Below, piece after piece: positions 46,108 to 55,314 of a DNA stretch of 64,000 nucleotides. Source of the DNA: Arenibacter nanhaiticus (GTDB lineage Bacteria; Bacteroidota; Bacteroidia; Flavobacteriales; Flavobacteriaceae). The notes under the pieces were generated by a model. It worked only from the letters and a program-made list of their open reading frames with translations. It ran no database searches and was not told where the DNA came from. Numbering within the stretch: position 1 is the first letter of the stretch; every line of letters begins with the position of its first letter. Both the position numbers and the translations under genes were made by a program. Location of the stretch: assembly GCF_900141935.1 (NCBI RefSeq), contig NZ_FQYX01000021.1, forward strand, positions 1 through 64,000, in the 5' to 3' direction.

Positions 46108-48618
46108 ATGTCTATAGACAATTTTGGAATTAACGGACTTACCGATGACGAGGTACGCCTTTCTAGGGCTACTCATGGCCAAAACCGATTAGATTACAAG
46201 AAGGAGAATCGATTTTTAAGTATCCTAAAAAGTTTGGCCAAAGAGCCCATGGTCATATTATTGTTGGTGGCCTCCTTTATTTATTTTATCAGTGGCAACC
46301 TCGGCGATGCTATCTTTCTTGCCATGGCCATTGTATTGGTAGCATCTATCTCTTTGTACCAAGATACTAGAAGCCGCAATGCTTTGGAGAAGTTAAAACA
46401 GTATACCCAGCCTCATTGCAAAGTCATACGAAATGGGACGGTCATTGAGATAAGGAGCGAGGAATTGGTCATCGACGATTGTCTTATGGTAGCGGAAGGC
46501 AGTATTATCACTGCCGATGGGCGCATTCTACATTCCAATGATTTTTCAGTGAACGAAGCTACCCTTACGGGGGAATCTCTTTCGGTATACAAGGATGCCG
46601 GCAAGAAAGACAATATAGTGTATTGTGGTACTACGGTAGCCAGCGGTTTGGCCATTGCCAGGGTAATCGCCATAGGAAACAATACCCGATGGGCTGCCAT
46701 AGGCCAAGGCTTACAAGACATGCAAGAAGAAAAAACACCCTTGGAGTTACAGATTCAAAATTTTGTAACAAAGATGGCGGGAGCGGGAACGGTAGTTTTT
46801 CTAATTGTGTGGGGACTCAATTTTTTCTATTCCCAAAACCTATTGGACAGTTTATTAAAGGCACTGACCTTGGCAATGAGTATTTTACCAGAAGAAATTC
46901 CCGTTGCCTTTACCACTTTTATGGCTTTAGGAGCTTGGCGATTAATGAAAATGGGGATTGTAGTAAAGCAGATGAAAACCGTTGAAACCTTGGGGAGTGC
47001 TACCATTATCTGTACCGATAAAACGGGGACTATTACAGAAAACAAAATGGATTTAGCCAGAACTTATGATATGTCCACTCAAAAGGTGCGGAGTTTGGAA
47101 GGGCCAATGGATGCTGCCGCCGAACACTTGATAGCGATGGCTATGTGGGCCAGTGAACCTATACCCTTTGACCCAATGGAAAAGGCACTTCACGACTGCT
47201 ATTCGCAGCGGATACCGGTAGACGAGCGCGTACATTATAAAATGGTGCATGAATACCCTTTAGGGGGTAAGCCGCCGATGATGACCCATATCTTTGAAAA
47301 TGCTGCCGGCAATCGCATCATTGCCGCAAAAGGGGCTCCCGAGGCTTTTTTAGAGATTTCCCAGCTAACAAAAGAACAGCAACAACAGATTATAGAAACG
47401 ATTCGGCAATTGGGCCAAGATGGGTATCGGATATTGGGGGTGGGGGAGGCACAGTGTAAAGAGCATCATTATCCCAAAAACCAACAAGACTTTCCTTTTC
47501 ATTTTATAGGGCTCGTCGCCTTTTACGATCCTCCCAAAAAAAACATCCCATCGGTATTGGAAGATTTCCATAAGGCCGGAATTGTGGTAAAAATAGTGAC
47601 CGGGGATAATGCGGTAACCACCACAGCCATCGCTAAACAAGTGGGGTTTAGAGGGTACGAAAAAAGTATGACAGGAGACCAGCTCATGGAGCTCAGCGAT
47701 GCCGCATTACAGGAAAAAGTGATAGAAATTCAGGTGTTTACCAGAATGTTTCCCGAAGCTAAACTACGCATCATAAATGCCTTAAAGGCCAAAAATGGCG
47801 TGGTGGCCATGATAGGGGATGGCGTAAACGATGCTCCGGCACTCAAAGCATCTCATATTGGCATTGCGATGGGCAAAAAAGGAACGGAAATAGCCAAAGA
47901 GGCTGCCTCCTTGATTTTGGTCAATGACGATTTGGCGAAAATGATCGATGCCATTGCCATGGGAAGAAAAATATATACCAACCTAAAAAAAGCCATACAA
48001 TACGTTATTTCTATCCATATCCCCATTATTCTGGTGGTGTTTGTGCCCTTGGCACTGGGGTGGACCTATCCCAATATTTTTACCCCTGCACATGTCATCC
48101 TTTTGGAGCTGATCATGGGGCCTACCTGTTCTATTATTTATGAAAACGAACCCATGGAAAAAAATACCATGGTTCAAAAACCCAGGTTATTTACCACCAC
48201 TTTTTTTAAATGGAAAGAGTTGATAACGAGTATTGTTCAGGGGCTTGTAATAGCGCTGGGTGCTTTGTGGGTCTATCAACTGGCCATAAAGTACCAATAT
48301 AGCGAAGAGAGTACCCGTACCATGGTATTTGTGGTATTAATTACGGCCAATATATTCCTAACCCTGGTGAACCGTTCCTTTTATTTTTCTATTTGGGATT
48401 CCTTGAAAAATAAAAATAAGCTGCTGCCTGTCATGATCGGAATAACCATCCTTATTACGGCCCTATTGCTCTTTGTAAAGCCTTTTACCCAGTTCTTTAA
48501 ATTTGAAACCTTAACTATTTTTCAATTTTTCTGTAGCAGTATGGTTGGTTTTATAACCACCATCTGGTATGAAATAGTAAAATGGAGGACGCGTATAACA
48601 ACAGCAGCAGTCTCCTAA
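46108..48618 (+). CDS. P2-type cation-transporting ATPase (Ca2+/CtpF-like)
   Basis: The 836-residue inner-membrane pump has an N-terminal cation-ATPase domain, the actuator motif TGES (154-157) and the M4 ion site PEEIP (261-265). The phosphorylation site is CTDKTGT with Asp304, and the hinge is MIGDGVNDAPAL (about 571). Six C-terminal membrane segments follow, so it resembles SERCA/PMR1-like ATPases and mycobacterial CtpF. M4 PEEIP differs slightly from PEGLP of Ca2+ pumps, so the ion is uncertain. The promoter is the plus-strand half of the bidirectional site at 45977. Confidence 0.92.
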   Translation: MSIDNFGINGLTDDEVRLSRATHGQNRLDYKKENRFLSILKSLAKEPMVILLLVASFIYFISGNLGDAIFLAMAIVLVASISLYQDTRSRNALEKLKQYTQPHCKVIRNGTVIEIRSEELVIDDCLMVAEGSIITADGRILHSNDFSVNEATLTGESLSVYKDAGKKDNIVYCGTTVASGLAIARVIAIGNNTRWAAIGQGLQDMQEEKTPLELQIQNFVTKMAGAGTVVFLIVWGLNFFYSQNLLDSLLKALTLAMSILPEEIPVAFTTFMALGAWRLMKMGIVVKQMKTVETLGSATIICTDKTGTITENKMDLARTYDMSTQKVRSLEGPMDAAAEHLIAMAMWASEPIPFDPMEKALHDCYSQRIPVDERVHYKMVHEYPLGGKPPMMTHIFENAAGNRIIAAKGAPEAFLEISQLTKEQQQQIIETIRQLGQDGYRILGVGEAQCKEHHYPKNQQDFPFHFIGLVAFYDPPKKNIPSVLEDFHKAGIVVKIVTGDNAVTTTAIAKQVGFRGYEKSMTGDQLMELSDAALQEKVIEIQVFTRMFPEAKLRIINALKAKNGVVAMIGDGVNDAPALKASHIGIAMGKKGTEIAKEAASLILVNDDLAKMIDAIAMGRKIYTNLKKAIQYVISIHIPIILVVFVPLALGWTYPNIFTPAHVILLELIMGPTCSIIYENEPMEKNTMVQKPRLFTTTFFKWKELITSIVQGLVIALGALWVYQLAIKYQYSEESTRTMVFVVLITANIFLTLVNRSFYFSIWDSLKNKNKLLPVMIGITILITALLLFVKPFTQFFKFETLTIFQFFCSSMVGFITTIWYEIVKWRTRITTAAVS

Positions 48619-48644
48619 TGGCTGTTGTTAAACGAATCGGCTTT

Positions 48645-49298
48645 TTACAGTTTTATCCCGTAGGCCAAATCACCTGCATCGCCAAGGCCTGGATCAATAT
48701 AACCCCTGTTGGTCAATTTTTCATCGATGGCGGCAATCCATAAATGGGTGTCCTTTGGGAAGACTTTTTTGATGTGTTCAATACCTTGTTCCGAGCCAAT
48801 TATGGCAAGAATATGGATTTGTTTGGGTCTTCCGTATGCTTCAAGCCCCTGTAGGACATTTTCCAAAGACCTACCAGTGGCCACCATAGGATCGGCCAAG
48901 ATCAGGGTTTTATTTTCTAGAGATGGCGTAGCGAAATACTTGACAATGACTTCAAAATCATCTTCATCGCCTTCGTGATGTCTATAGGCAGAAATAAAGC
49001 CATTTTCGGCCCCGTCAAAATAATTAAGAAGCCCTTGGTGCAGGGGAAGTCCGGCTCGCAGTATAGAACAAAGCACCAAATCGTCCGTAGGCAAGGACAT
49101 TTCCTTGGTCCCCAGGGGAGTCTGCACCGTTTTCTTGCTATAACGAAGTTCCTTACTTAACTCATAGCTTAGAATTTCACCAATACGCTCAATATTACGC
49201 CTAAACCGCATGGAGTCTTTTTGGATGTTTACATCTCTGAGTTCGGCTACGAATTGATTAAGAAGGGAGTTTCCCTCGCCAAAATAGTGGACAGTCAT
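48645..49298 (-). CDS. upp: Uracil phosphoribosyltransferase
   Basis: It converts uracil and PRPP to UMP for pyrimidine salvage. I start it at 49298 (MTVHYFGEGNSLLNQF, 217 residues); the open frame to 49343 adds atypical residues. Family motifs are LCSILRAGLPLHQGL, the PRPP loop LADPMVATGRSLENV and the C-terminal YIDPGLGDAGDLAYG that binds uracil. The gene is monocistronic, convergent with the ATPase, and its upstream side faces a 1.3-kb gene-free repeat region. Confidence 0.95.
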   Translation of the reverse strand: MTVHYFGEGNSLLNQFVAELRDVNIQKDSMRFRRNIERIGEILSYELSKELRYSKKTVQTPLGTKEMSLPTDDLVLCSILRAGLPLHQGLLNYFDGAENGFISAYRHHEGDEDDFEVIVKYFATPSLENKTLILADPMVATGRSLENVLQGLEAYGRPKQIHILAIIGSEQGIEHIKKVFPKDTHLWIAAIDEKLTNRGYIDPGLGDAGDLAYGIKL

Positions 49299-49438
49299 AA
49301 GAAAATGAATTTTGGCTAAAATACAATTTTTTAAAAGGTCCAAAAATTGTTTAACCTCCTTTTATATTATAAAAAGCCAGGGTGCCATAAAACCTGATAG
49401 ACTCCCAATTCCTTCATCAATTTTATTGTTTTTGTTTT

Positions 49439-49528
49439 GGGCGTTCCCCTAACGGGGCGCTCTTTCCGCTGTATCTTTTTTAGCCGGCAGGGCCGCCCAA
49501 AAAAGGATGCCGCTGCAATAGCTAACGC
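49439..49528 (-). repeat. 80-bp dispersed repeat, degenerate copy D
   Basis: It begins GGGCGTTCCCC and ends GCTAACGC like copy A, and it keeps GGATGCCGC and GTATC. The middle is diverged and about 10 bp longer. It lies 1.1 kb from intact copy C, in the opposite orientation. Confidence 0.65.
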
Positions 49529-49574
49529 TTTTTCAATAAGCAATAAACAGTTAACAATAAACAATTAACAGTAA

Positions 49575-49730
49575 ACAATTATCAGTGTTGTACAGGAAGT
49601 ACAGATTGACAAAAAAAGAACTTACATATCCCGTGTGGAAAATAATGGAAGTAACCTGACCTTAAAAACCCTCTACGATATCGTAGAGAAAGGACTAGGA
49701 GGAAAGGTTAAAATTTCAATCGAATTATAA
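49575..49730 (+). pseudogene. 3' remnant of an XRE/HigA-type HTH antitoxin-like gene
   Basis: A frame of about 51 codons without start codon ends TAA at 49728-49730. Its last 40 residues (RTYISRVENNGSNLTL, then LYDIVEKGLGGKVKISIEL) match the C-terminal half of Bacteroidota XRE-type antitoxins, whose typical ending is YISRIEN...L..I.E.GLGG....S. The N-terminal half and any toxin gene are missing. The upstream DNA is AT-rich low-complexity sequence. The family match is by recognition, not by search. Confidence 0.65.
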
Positions 49731-49921
49731 AAAGTAAATTTTACGACAACGGCTTCCGAGGGTTGTCATTGCGCTAATGGTTGTTTTTCTATAAATAATT
49801 ACCGCTGAAGTCAGGGACTACCGTTCAAAATGACTTTTGGTAAATATTGAACAAATACATTTTTAGTTATATGATAGAAATAAAGTAACCAGCAAGCATT
49901 GAATGGTAAGCAGTTTTCAGA

Positions 49922-49981
49922 AGGACCGCACGAAAAATGCAACGACTTACATTTGTAGTAAGGAGCCAGATGGCGCGGTGG
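49922..49981 (+). repeat. 60-bp hairpin repeat, copy 1
   Basis: AGGACCG...GCGCGGTGG matches 57700-57759 over the same 60-bp length with about a quarter of positions changed. The core is the hairpin AAATGCAA-CGAC-TTACATTT (49935-49954), and both copies end with the shared GCGCGGTGG. Confidence 0.75.
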
Positions 49982-50419
49982 CCTTAGCTGCAGTCATTTT
50001 CAATAAACAATAAATAGTTATCTTGTTATCCTGTTATGAAGTTATACGGATAACCTGCAGCTCATCAAAAAGTTGACCGATCCTATTTACTAAAAGGTTG
50101 AATCATACGGATTCCCCCTGACCGTGTGTCGCCAAAGCTTTTGCATCGGCGCAAAGGGGGAGCAATCATTACGTCAGGAGTGATTTTCCGTAGCGTAGCA
50201 AGGAAAATAGTATCGAGAACAGGATTACAACATGTCTTTTATTAGAACTGAAGACATAAATGCCCCTAAAAGTCGGGAGACTTTGCGGAGCGGGAAGGGC
50301 GTTGATTTGAAAATTAGGGATTATAAAAATGCCGCAATTGTTCTATGTAACCATTAATTAGATTAAAAAAGAAATTGACCGCTAGTGCGAGCGTCACGCT
50401 CGTACCGGCAAGAGTAAGC

Positions 50420-50490
50420 CGTGTAGGAAGTAGAAAATGAAATTCACATAGCCGAAATCGTGTTTGCGACGCGGTCTCAGTCATGCTCAT
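50420..50490 (-). repeat. Short-ORF dispersed repeat (copy R6)
   Basis: On the minus strand it begins ATGAGCATGACTGAGA and shares TCGCAAACACGA and TATGTGAATT with R2-R5; the 3' part is diverged. The frame stays open for 58 codons into unrelated sequence. Unlike R1, R2, R4 and R5 it has no gene directly downstream; upp on the same strand is 1.1 kb away. Confidence 0.55.
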
Positions 50491-50568
50491 TTCAAATTAA
50501 CCCATTATCAAATCTTCAAATGAACCAATTGATTCATTCCCTCATTGTTACATTGATTCATGAACCCC

Positions 50569-50648
50569 GCGTTAGGGATCGCGGCGGCATCCCCGCAGCG
50601 GAGCAAGGGATATAGCCAAGAGCCCGCCCGACGAAGGAGGGAACGCCC
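50569..50648 (+). repeat. 80-bp dispersed repeat, copy C
   Basis: GCGTTAGGGATC...GGGAACGCCC is exactly 80 bp and almost identical to copy B (31202-31281); for example it has GATCGCGG instead of GACCGCGG. The flanks differ. It is 45 bp from the stop of the M50 protease gene. Confidence 0.92.
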
Positions 50649-50692
50649 AAATTAAAAAGCAAATGGGCAGCTAAAACATAAAGGGCCCAGTT

Positions 50693-51778
50693 TTAGGAAG
50701 CATGGGTTCGTAGCAATATAAATTCGCTGATATTGGTAAGGTCGATAGCACCGCTGAATTTATTCTTATCGGTGACCGGAAAAAAGTTCCTTTTCTCGCT
50801 AGCGATCATCTCCATAACCTGTACCAAATCTGTGGAGGCTTCAAGGGTCTTAAAGGAAGCCTGCATAATTTCTTTGACCTTTATAGAGGGGGTGTGGGCA
50901 TGTTTTATAATGTCTTTGTGATATACGACACCAACGATTTTTTCATGGGCCATGACAACAAAATCCTTTTCGGTCCCGGCCAAGACAACATCAATCACTT
51001 CCTGTAAGGTGTTGTCGGGGTGTAGAAGGGTTATTTTGGTAAGCATGGCCTCTTTTATTGTATGCCCTTGAAGGAGCGATGTTTGTTTCACCATTTTATT
51101 CTCCCCATAGGCGCTGATAAAAATAAAAAAGGCAATCAATATTAAAAAGGGATTGATGAGCACCCCTAGCATAAAAAAGAATACTGCCAGTAATTGCCCC
51201 AAACTGCTGGCTATGGCGGTAGCTTTTACCCGCCCCATTTTATAGGCCAATAGGGCCCTAAGCACCCTGCCGCCATCCATGGGGAAGGCTGGAATTAGGT
51301 TAAAGAGTACCAACATGGCGTTGGCCAAAAACAGGTAGAAAATAAACCCCTGAAAATTGGGTGTTTTTAATAGGAGCTCTATTCCGGCCTGATCCATGCT
51401 TAAATATTTTGTAATGGGAAACAACAAGATCAACAACAGGGCTATGACCACATTAACGGCCGGTCCGGCCAGGGCGACCAACAATTCCTGACCCGGTTTT
51501 TCGGGCATTTTTTCGAGAGAGGCGACACCTCCTATGGGTAAAAGGGTAATTTGATGGGTCTTTATCTGAAATTTTCTGGCGGTTAGGGCATGGCCCAATT
51601 CATGGAGTACCACACAGAAAAAAAGTACCAGCACAAAACCTATATTGAATAAGGCGCTGAGCAGGTTTCCACCTCTTTGGGAATCGAGAAAAACGACCCA
51701 GAGCAACAATAAACTAAAGGTCCAGTGTACCTCAATTTTTATGCCTGCCATCCTACCCAATTTTAAAGTGCCTTTCAT
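50693..51778 (-). CDS. Site-2-protease-family (M50) membrane metalloprotease with CBS pair
   Basis: This intramembrane zinc protease has 361 residues. Five or six membrane segments cover 1-215, with the zinc motif HELGH in VVLHELGHALTARK (about 61-65) and the third ligand in FPMDGGRVLRALL (about 167). Two CBS domains (about 240-355) probably bind adenine nucleotides. The architecture matches mycobacterial Rip3 (Rv2625c, DosR regulon). It is divergent from the second PfkB gene and may share its bidirectional CRP/FNR-type site. The substrate is unknown. Confidence 0.92.
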   Translation of the reverse strand: MKGTLKLGRMAGIKIEVHWTFSLLLLWVVFLDSQRGGNLLSALFNIGFVLVLFFCVVLHELGHALTARKFQIKTHQITLLPIGGVASLEKMPEKPGQELLVALAGPAVNVVIALLLILLFPITKYLSMDQAGIELLLKTPNFQGFIFYLFLANAMLVLFNLIPAFPMDGGRVLRALLAYKMGRVKATAIASSLGQLLAVFFFMLGVLINPFLILIAFFIFISAYGENKMVKQTSLLQGHTIKEAMLTKITLLHPDNTLQEVIDVVLAGTEKDFVVMAHEKIVGVVYHKDIIKHAHTPSIKVKEIMQASFKTLEASTDLVQVMEMIASEKRNFFPVTDKNKFSGAIDLTNISEFILLRTHAS

Positions 51779-51937
51779 AGTATATTGCTTATGCCGGTTT
51801 TACAAGCGGTTTTCGAGGCATCACAGGAATATAGCCCCCAACCAATATGGTAAAGGAGGCTAAAATACTACGGTACCTATTTAAACGGCGCTTGATTTTT
51901 GCCAAAGTTATTTTGTCAAATAGCTTATAATCAAAAG

Positions 51938-52011
51938 TTAAAGTATAGAAGATACACCCTTGGTACAATGACTTTAATCATATGCAAGGTAAGCGGATAG
52001 GTTTACATTTG
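51938..52011. promoter_or_regulatory. CRP/FNR-type site for pfkB-2, possibly bidirectional
   Basis: The palindrome TGA-CTTTAA-TCA lies at 51969-51980. On the plus strand a perfect TACATTTG (52004-52011) begins exactly 23 nt later, 17 nt before the kinase ATG. On the minus strand TACTTTAA (51945-51938) also begins 23 nt away and could serve the M50 protease gene, although it is two mismatches from consensus. Confidence 0.75.
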
Positions 52012-52028
52012 AGAAATACGAATTTAAA

Positions 52029-52988
52029 ATGAAAAATATTATCACTCTTACCGTAAATCCGGCGATCGATAAGAGTACTACGGTTGCTGGTTTAAAACCT
52101 AACAGCAAATTGCGCTGTACTAGCCCGGTGTTTGAAGCTGGGGGAGGTGGAATTAATGTGTCCCATGTGCTGAAAGAGCTGGGAGGATCGTCCTTATGTA
52201 TGTATATGGCCGGAGGGGCGACCGGCAATCACCTCAAGGACATTTTAATAGATCTGGACATTTCCCAAAAGGTGATCCCTATAAAGGGGTGGACAAGAGA
52301 GAACCTTGCCGTTACCGATACCGTTCAGAACCATCAATACCGTTTTGGAATGCCAGGGCCCGAAGTGTCTGAAGGGGAATGCCAGGAGGTGTTACAGGAA
52401 TTGGAGTTGTTATTGGAGGAGGGCGATTTTTTAGTGGCCAGCGGCAGTCTTTCACCAGGTATGCCCATTGATTTTTACGCCAAAGTTGGACTAATTGCCC
52501 AAAAGAAAAAGGCTAAGTATGTCTTGGATACTTCTGGCGAAGCATTGGTTAAAGGTGCCACGGCGGGGGTATATATGTTAAAACCGAATTTAGGGGAACT
52601 CAGCACTCTTTGCGGGGTACAGACCATGTCTTTTAGGGATCTGGAGGCCTCGGCAAAAGTGTTTATGGACCATACTCCCTGCGAAATCCTGGTTGTTTCT
52701 TTAGGGGCACAAGGTGCGCTTATGGTTACCAAAGATGAGGTAGCCTATATTACCGCTCCTATTGTATATCAGCAAAGTACCATTGGAGCCGGAGACAGTA
52801 TGGTTGCCGGCATGATTTTTCGATTGGCCATGGGCGGTAGCCATATGGAAATGGCCCAATTTGGTGTCGCCTGTGGTACGGCAGCGACCATGAGTGCGGG
52901 AACACAGCTCTGTAAAATGGATGATATAGAACCCCTATACCAGTGGATTCAGAAAAATACCGATAAATCTTCGAGAATAAGATTTTAA
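52029..52988 (+). CDS. pfkB: PfkB-family hexose-phosphate kinase, second copy
   Basis: The 319-residue enzyme (MKNIITLTVNPAIDKSTTV) is a clear paralogue of the kinase at 37250. It shares the N-motif GGGGINVSHVLKELGG, the C-motif GAGDSMVAGM and the tail CGTAATMSAGTQLC. Like that copy it is of the 1-phosphofructokinase/PfkB type and phosphorylates a hexose phosphate. A CRP/FNR-type promoter lies directly upstream. The DUF302 gene follows 72 nt later and is probably co-transcribed. Confidence 0.92.
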   Translation: MKNIITLTVNPAIDKSTTVAGLKPNSKLRCTSPVFEAGGGGINVSHVLKELGGSSLCMYMAGGATGNHLKDILIDLDISQKVIPIKGWTRENLAVTDTVQNHQYRFGMPGPEVSEGECQEVLQELELLLEEGDFLVASGSLSPGMPIDFYAKVGLIAQKKKAKYVLDTSGEALVKGATAGVYMLKPNLGELSTLCGVQTMSFRDLEASAKVFMDHTPCEILVVSLGAQGALMVTKDEVAYITAPIVYQQSTIGAGDSMVAGMIFRLAMGGSHMEMAQFGVACGTAATMSAGTQLCKMDDIEPLYQWIQKNTDKSSRIRF

Positions 52989-53060
52989 AGTTGAGGTGTT
53001 TTGTGGTGGCTCGTATTGCCAAACTGACGGTTCTCTTAATCTAGCTAATAAACCTAATAC

Positions 53061-53474
53061 ATGAAAGCAATGGAGTATTATTATCATACTATACTTAAGA
53101 ATACCAACTTTGAAGAAGCTATCGCCACCACCAAAAAGGCTTTACAAAAAGAAGGCTTTGGGGTGTTGACCGAAATAGATATGAAGGAAACGCTAAAGAA
53201 AAAATTGGATGTTGACTTTTATAACTATATGATATTAGGCGCCTGTAACCCTCCCTTTGCCTACCAGGCCCTGCAAGCCGAAGATAAAATAGGTACCATG
53301 TTGCCTTGTAACCTGATCGTACAGGAAAAAGAAAAAGGCCTCATAGAGATCGCTGCTGTAAATCCGGCTGCATCCATGATGGCGATAGAAAATAACAGTT
53401 TGACTAAAGTAGCCCAAGAAGTAGGGGAGAAACTGCAAAAGGTTATTACAGGCTTAGGACAAGGCTACCTTTAA
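53061..53474 (+). CDS. DUF302-domain protein
   Basis: The 137-residue (or 134 from the ATG at 53070, MEYYYHTILKN) cytosolic protein is a full DUF302 domain: KKEGFGVLTEIDMKETLKKKLDVDF, ILGACNPPFAYQALQAE and LPCNLIVQE are hallmark stretches (each quoted in part). DUF302 proteins often occur with stress and redox genes, and their biochemical activity is not firmly known. The single Cys of GACNPP is conserved in the family. It is probably in an operon with the upstream pfkB. Confidence 0.9.
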   Translation: MKAMEYYYHTILKNTNFEEAIATTKKALQKEGFGVLTEIDMKETLKKKLDVDFYNYMILGACNPPFAYQALQAEDKIGTMLPCNLIVQEKEKGLIEIAAVNPAASMMAIENNSLTKVAQEVGEKLQKVITGLGQGYL

Positions 53475-53769
53475 AAACTTTCCAAAAACAATTTTCGTGG
53501 TCTGTAGTGAAGTCACAGAGGTTTACTTTTGTGCTACTGATCGGGAAGGTGGCGACGATGAGGGCTGCCCTTCTTTATAAGCTTTGAAAGGTAGTCAGCA
53601 AGGATTTATACTTACAATCATACTTTAATTCATAGGTCTTAAGACAAATTTGGGCAATACCTTCTAGGCTTTCCCAAAGGAAGCACTCCCAATAGTAGGC
53701 TAGGAAAATCATTTTATAAAAATATAGGGACGATGGTAGTAGCCATGATGTCCCATCTTCTTCTTTTTC

Positions 53770-54399
53770 TTAGGGGCTAATTGTTCTTATCTCCCATCCC
53801 TTGTTTTCTACCCATACTGCAATAAGGTCTTTGGAGATAATTTTTGCGCCAATAAAGGGTGTTTTATATCTTTTTTTGGTCATTTGTATGTTATCTCTTT
53901 TAGTGTAAAATTCTAGGATTTCCCCCGAGGAATCTAACAAAACATCATGAAATTTAAACTCATAAATTTTAAGCTTAAACTCGTTTTCTCCTTTTAAAGT
54001 TTTGTCAAAAAGCACTCCGGTTGTTTTGCCGTTTTCGAAAGGATATATATTTAAATATTCCGCTGCTACCACTATATTTCCTTTGGTATCGATAAATCCA
54101 AATAGGGGAATGCCATCTTCCATTTTTTTAATCATACATCGTCCATCCCTAAACATGGGGTATCGTACCCCGAGCACATTTAATTTGTCGTCTTTGGCAT
54201 CCTTTGTCCAGTGTAAATCGTTTCTAAAATCAATGACCAAGGCACCTTTTTTGTCAATAAACCCCCATTGGTTTCCTTTTCTTACGGCCGAAAGACCCTC
54301 GCTAAACGGGGCAATCTCATCTATTTCGGTAACCATCTGGCCCAACATAAAGAAAGGCACTGTCAGTAGCATTGCTAAAAAGAAGTGTAAACGTTTCAT
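53770..54399 (-). CDS. Secreted WG-repeat protein
   Basis: The 209-residue protein has a signal peptide (MKRLHFFLAMLLTVPFFMLGQ). At least two WG-type repeats follow: one full (APFSEGLSAVRKGNQWGFID, with KKGALVI) and one ending GFIDTKGNIVVAAEY. The function of WG repeats is unknown. The gene is monocistronic. The 295-bp convergent gap on its 3' side (53475-53769) holds nothing I can identify. No CRP/FNR-type site lies upstream. Confidence 0.82.
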   Translation of the reverse strand: MKRLHFFLAMLLTVPFFMLGQMVTEIDEIAPFSEGLSAVRKGNQWGFIDKKGALVIDFRNDLHWTKDAKDDKLNVLGVRYPMFRDGRCMIKKMEDGIPLFGFIDTKGNIVVAAEYLNIYPFENGKTTGVLFDKTLKGENEFKLKIYEFKFHDVLLDSSGEILEFYTKRDNIQMTKKRYKTPFIGAKIISKDLIAVWVENKGWEIRTISP

Positions 54400-54565
54400 A
54401 ATATCCGATTTTTTAAGTTAAACTAAAATTAAGGGGACGCGATAGTCAAGACGCCGTCAGTAAAGCGGGAAAGTCTTGATTTAACAAGGCCTAGAGCGTT
54501 AATGCCGTTTGTCTGGTTGTAAGGTCTATGGTTGGTTTTAGGAAGGTAAGTAGGCTGTAATCTGA

Positions 54566-55021
54566 TCAGTAAATAATATTGGAAAAAATCATATTCTTCA
54601 GCCCTTTAGGCAGTCCGTCACGGATATCCTCCAATTCTCCTAAGGAGACGTGTTTCCTAAGGAATAGAAATGTATTTCGTACATATTTTTCTGCCACTTC
54701 ATCGCTAAATTCAAAATCGTTTACCGCAGATGGACCGTCATATGCCCTCACCAAATCTAAAAAAGAGGCCATATGTTTAATTTTGGGTTTCTTATTGTGT
54801 ATATGCGTCCATCCATTAGCGTAAATGGCTTTTAAAAACATGGGCAATTGCGCCATTAATTGCAGGGACTCTTCCATGGGGATAATGTCTCTTAAGGCAT
54901 GTAAGATAGACGACAAAATTCTACCCGCCTTGTCACGATCTTCGCCAAGATTCATTTCTTGGGCATACGATTTTAGAAACGTATTTCCTTCCGCAGCATA
55001 TTGATTGAAATTTAGTGACAT
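54566..55021 (-). CDS. DUF2267-domain protein
   Basis: The 151-residue soluble helical protein matches DUF2267 (AGRILSSILHALRDIIP, LMAQLPMFLKAIYANGW). Such proteins commonly neighbour universal stress and Hsp20 genes. The palindrome at 55074 lies 53 nt upstream; on this strand the position 23 nt away reads CACCTTAG, a poor -7 element, so regulation through it is uncertain. Confidence 0.88.
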   Translation of the reverse strand: MSLNFNQYAAEGNTFLKSYAQEMNLGEDRDKAGRILSSILHALRDIIPMEESLQLMAQLPMFLKAIYANGWTHIHNKKPKIKHMASFLDLVRAYDGPSAVNDFEFSDEVAEKYVRNTFLFLRKHVSLGELEDIRDGLPKGLKNMIFSNIIY

Positions 55022-55073
55022 GAGTTGTAATTTTATTGAATACTAAGGTGGAGAAACTCTGGGAAGGATGAAA

Positions 55074-55116
55074 TGATATTGGTCATTTTCAGTGTTAATT
55101 CTTCCTGCTATTTTTA
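55074..55116 (+). promoter_or_regulatory. Predicted CRP/FNR-type site and -7 element of the second usp gene
   Basis: TGA-TATTGG-TCA (55074-55085) is flanked as ATGA..TCAT. TATTTTTA (55109-55116), a last-base variant of TAnnTTTG, begins exactly 23 nt later. The leader to the usp ATG at 55315 is about 190 nt and includes short-ORF repeat R4. A further TATTTTTG lies near 55131 and may be a second promoter. Confidence 0.65.
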
Positions 55117-55230
55117 GCTATTGGCACATTTATTTTTGAATTTCCCCGAAAATGCACCTTTAACAATAAGATTGTAAAGTGCTTGGTCACTAAATTCTTG
55201 GAAAGAATGCTAAAAACTGATGTTATGAAA

Positions 55231-55309
55231 TTAGCATGACGGGGAACTGCTCGCAAATATGGATTTAGCTGTGCGAATTAGATATGTCCGTTAAAAAACT
55301 ATAAATAGA
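55231..55309 (+). repeat. Short-ORF dispersed repeat (copy R4), interrupted
   Basis: TTAGCATGACGGGGAACTG begins the copy. It keeps CTCGCAAA and the GTGCGAATTAGAT part but lacks the block GCTTGTACTGAGCG. The ATG at 55236 opens only 10 codons before TAG. The copy ends 6 nt before the usp ATG. Confidence 0.6.
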
Positions 55310-55314
55310 AAAAG

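Larger units (their letters stand above)
49299..50692. other. Gene-free, repeat-rich region
   Basis: About 1.4 kb with no intact gene. It holds a degenerate and an intact copy of the 80-bp repeat, a decayed HTH gene 3' end and a copy of a 60-bp hairpin repeat. It also has a short-ORF repeat copy and low-complexity tracts such as repeated AACAATTAACAGT-like units (about 49535-49585) and a CAAATGAACCAATTGATTCA-like tract near 50518. It looks like a sink for insertions and decay. Confidence 0.7.

Noticed and set aside
49299-50692. CRISPR array or tRNA cluster in the repeat-rich region
   Set aside because: The repeats are of different families and irregularly placed, with no constant spacer length, no cas genes nearby and no cloverleaf recognised.
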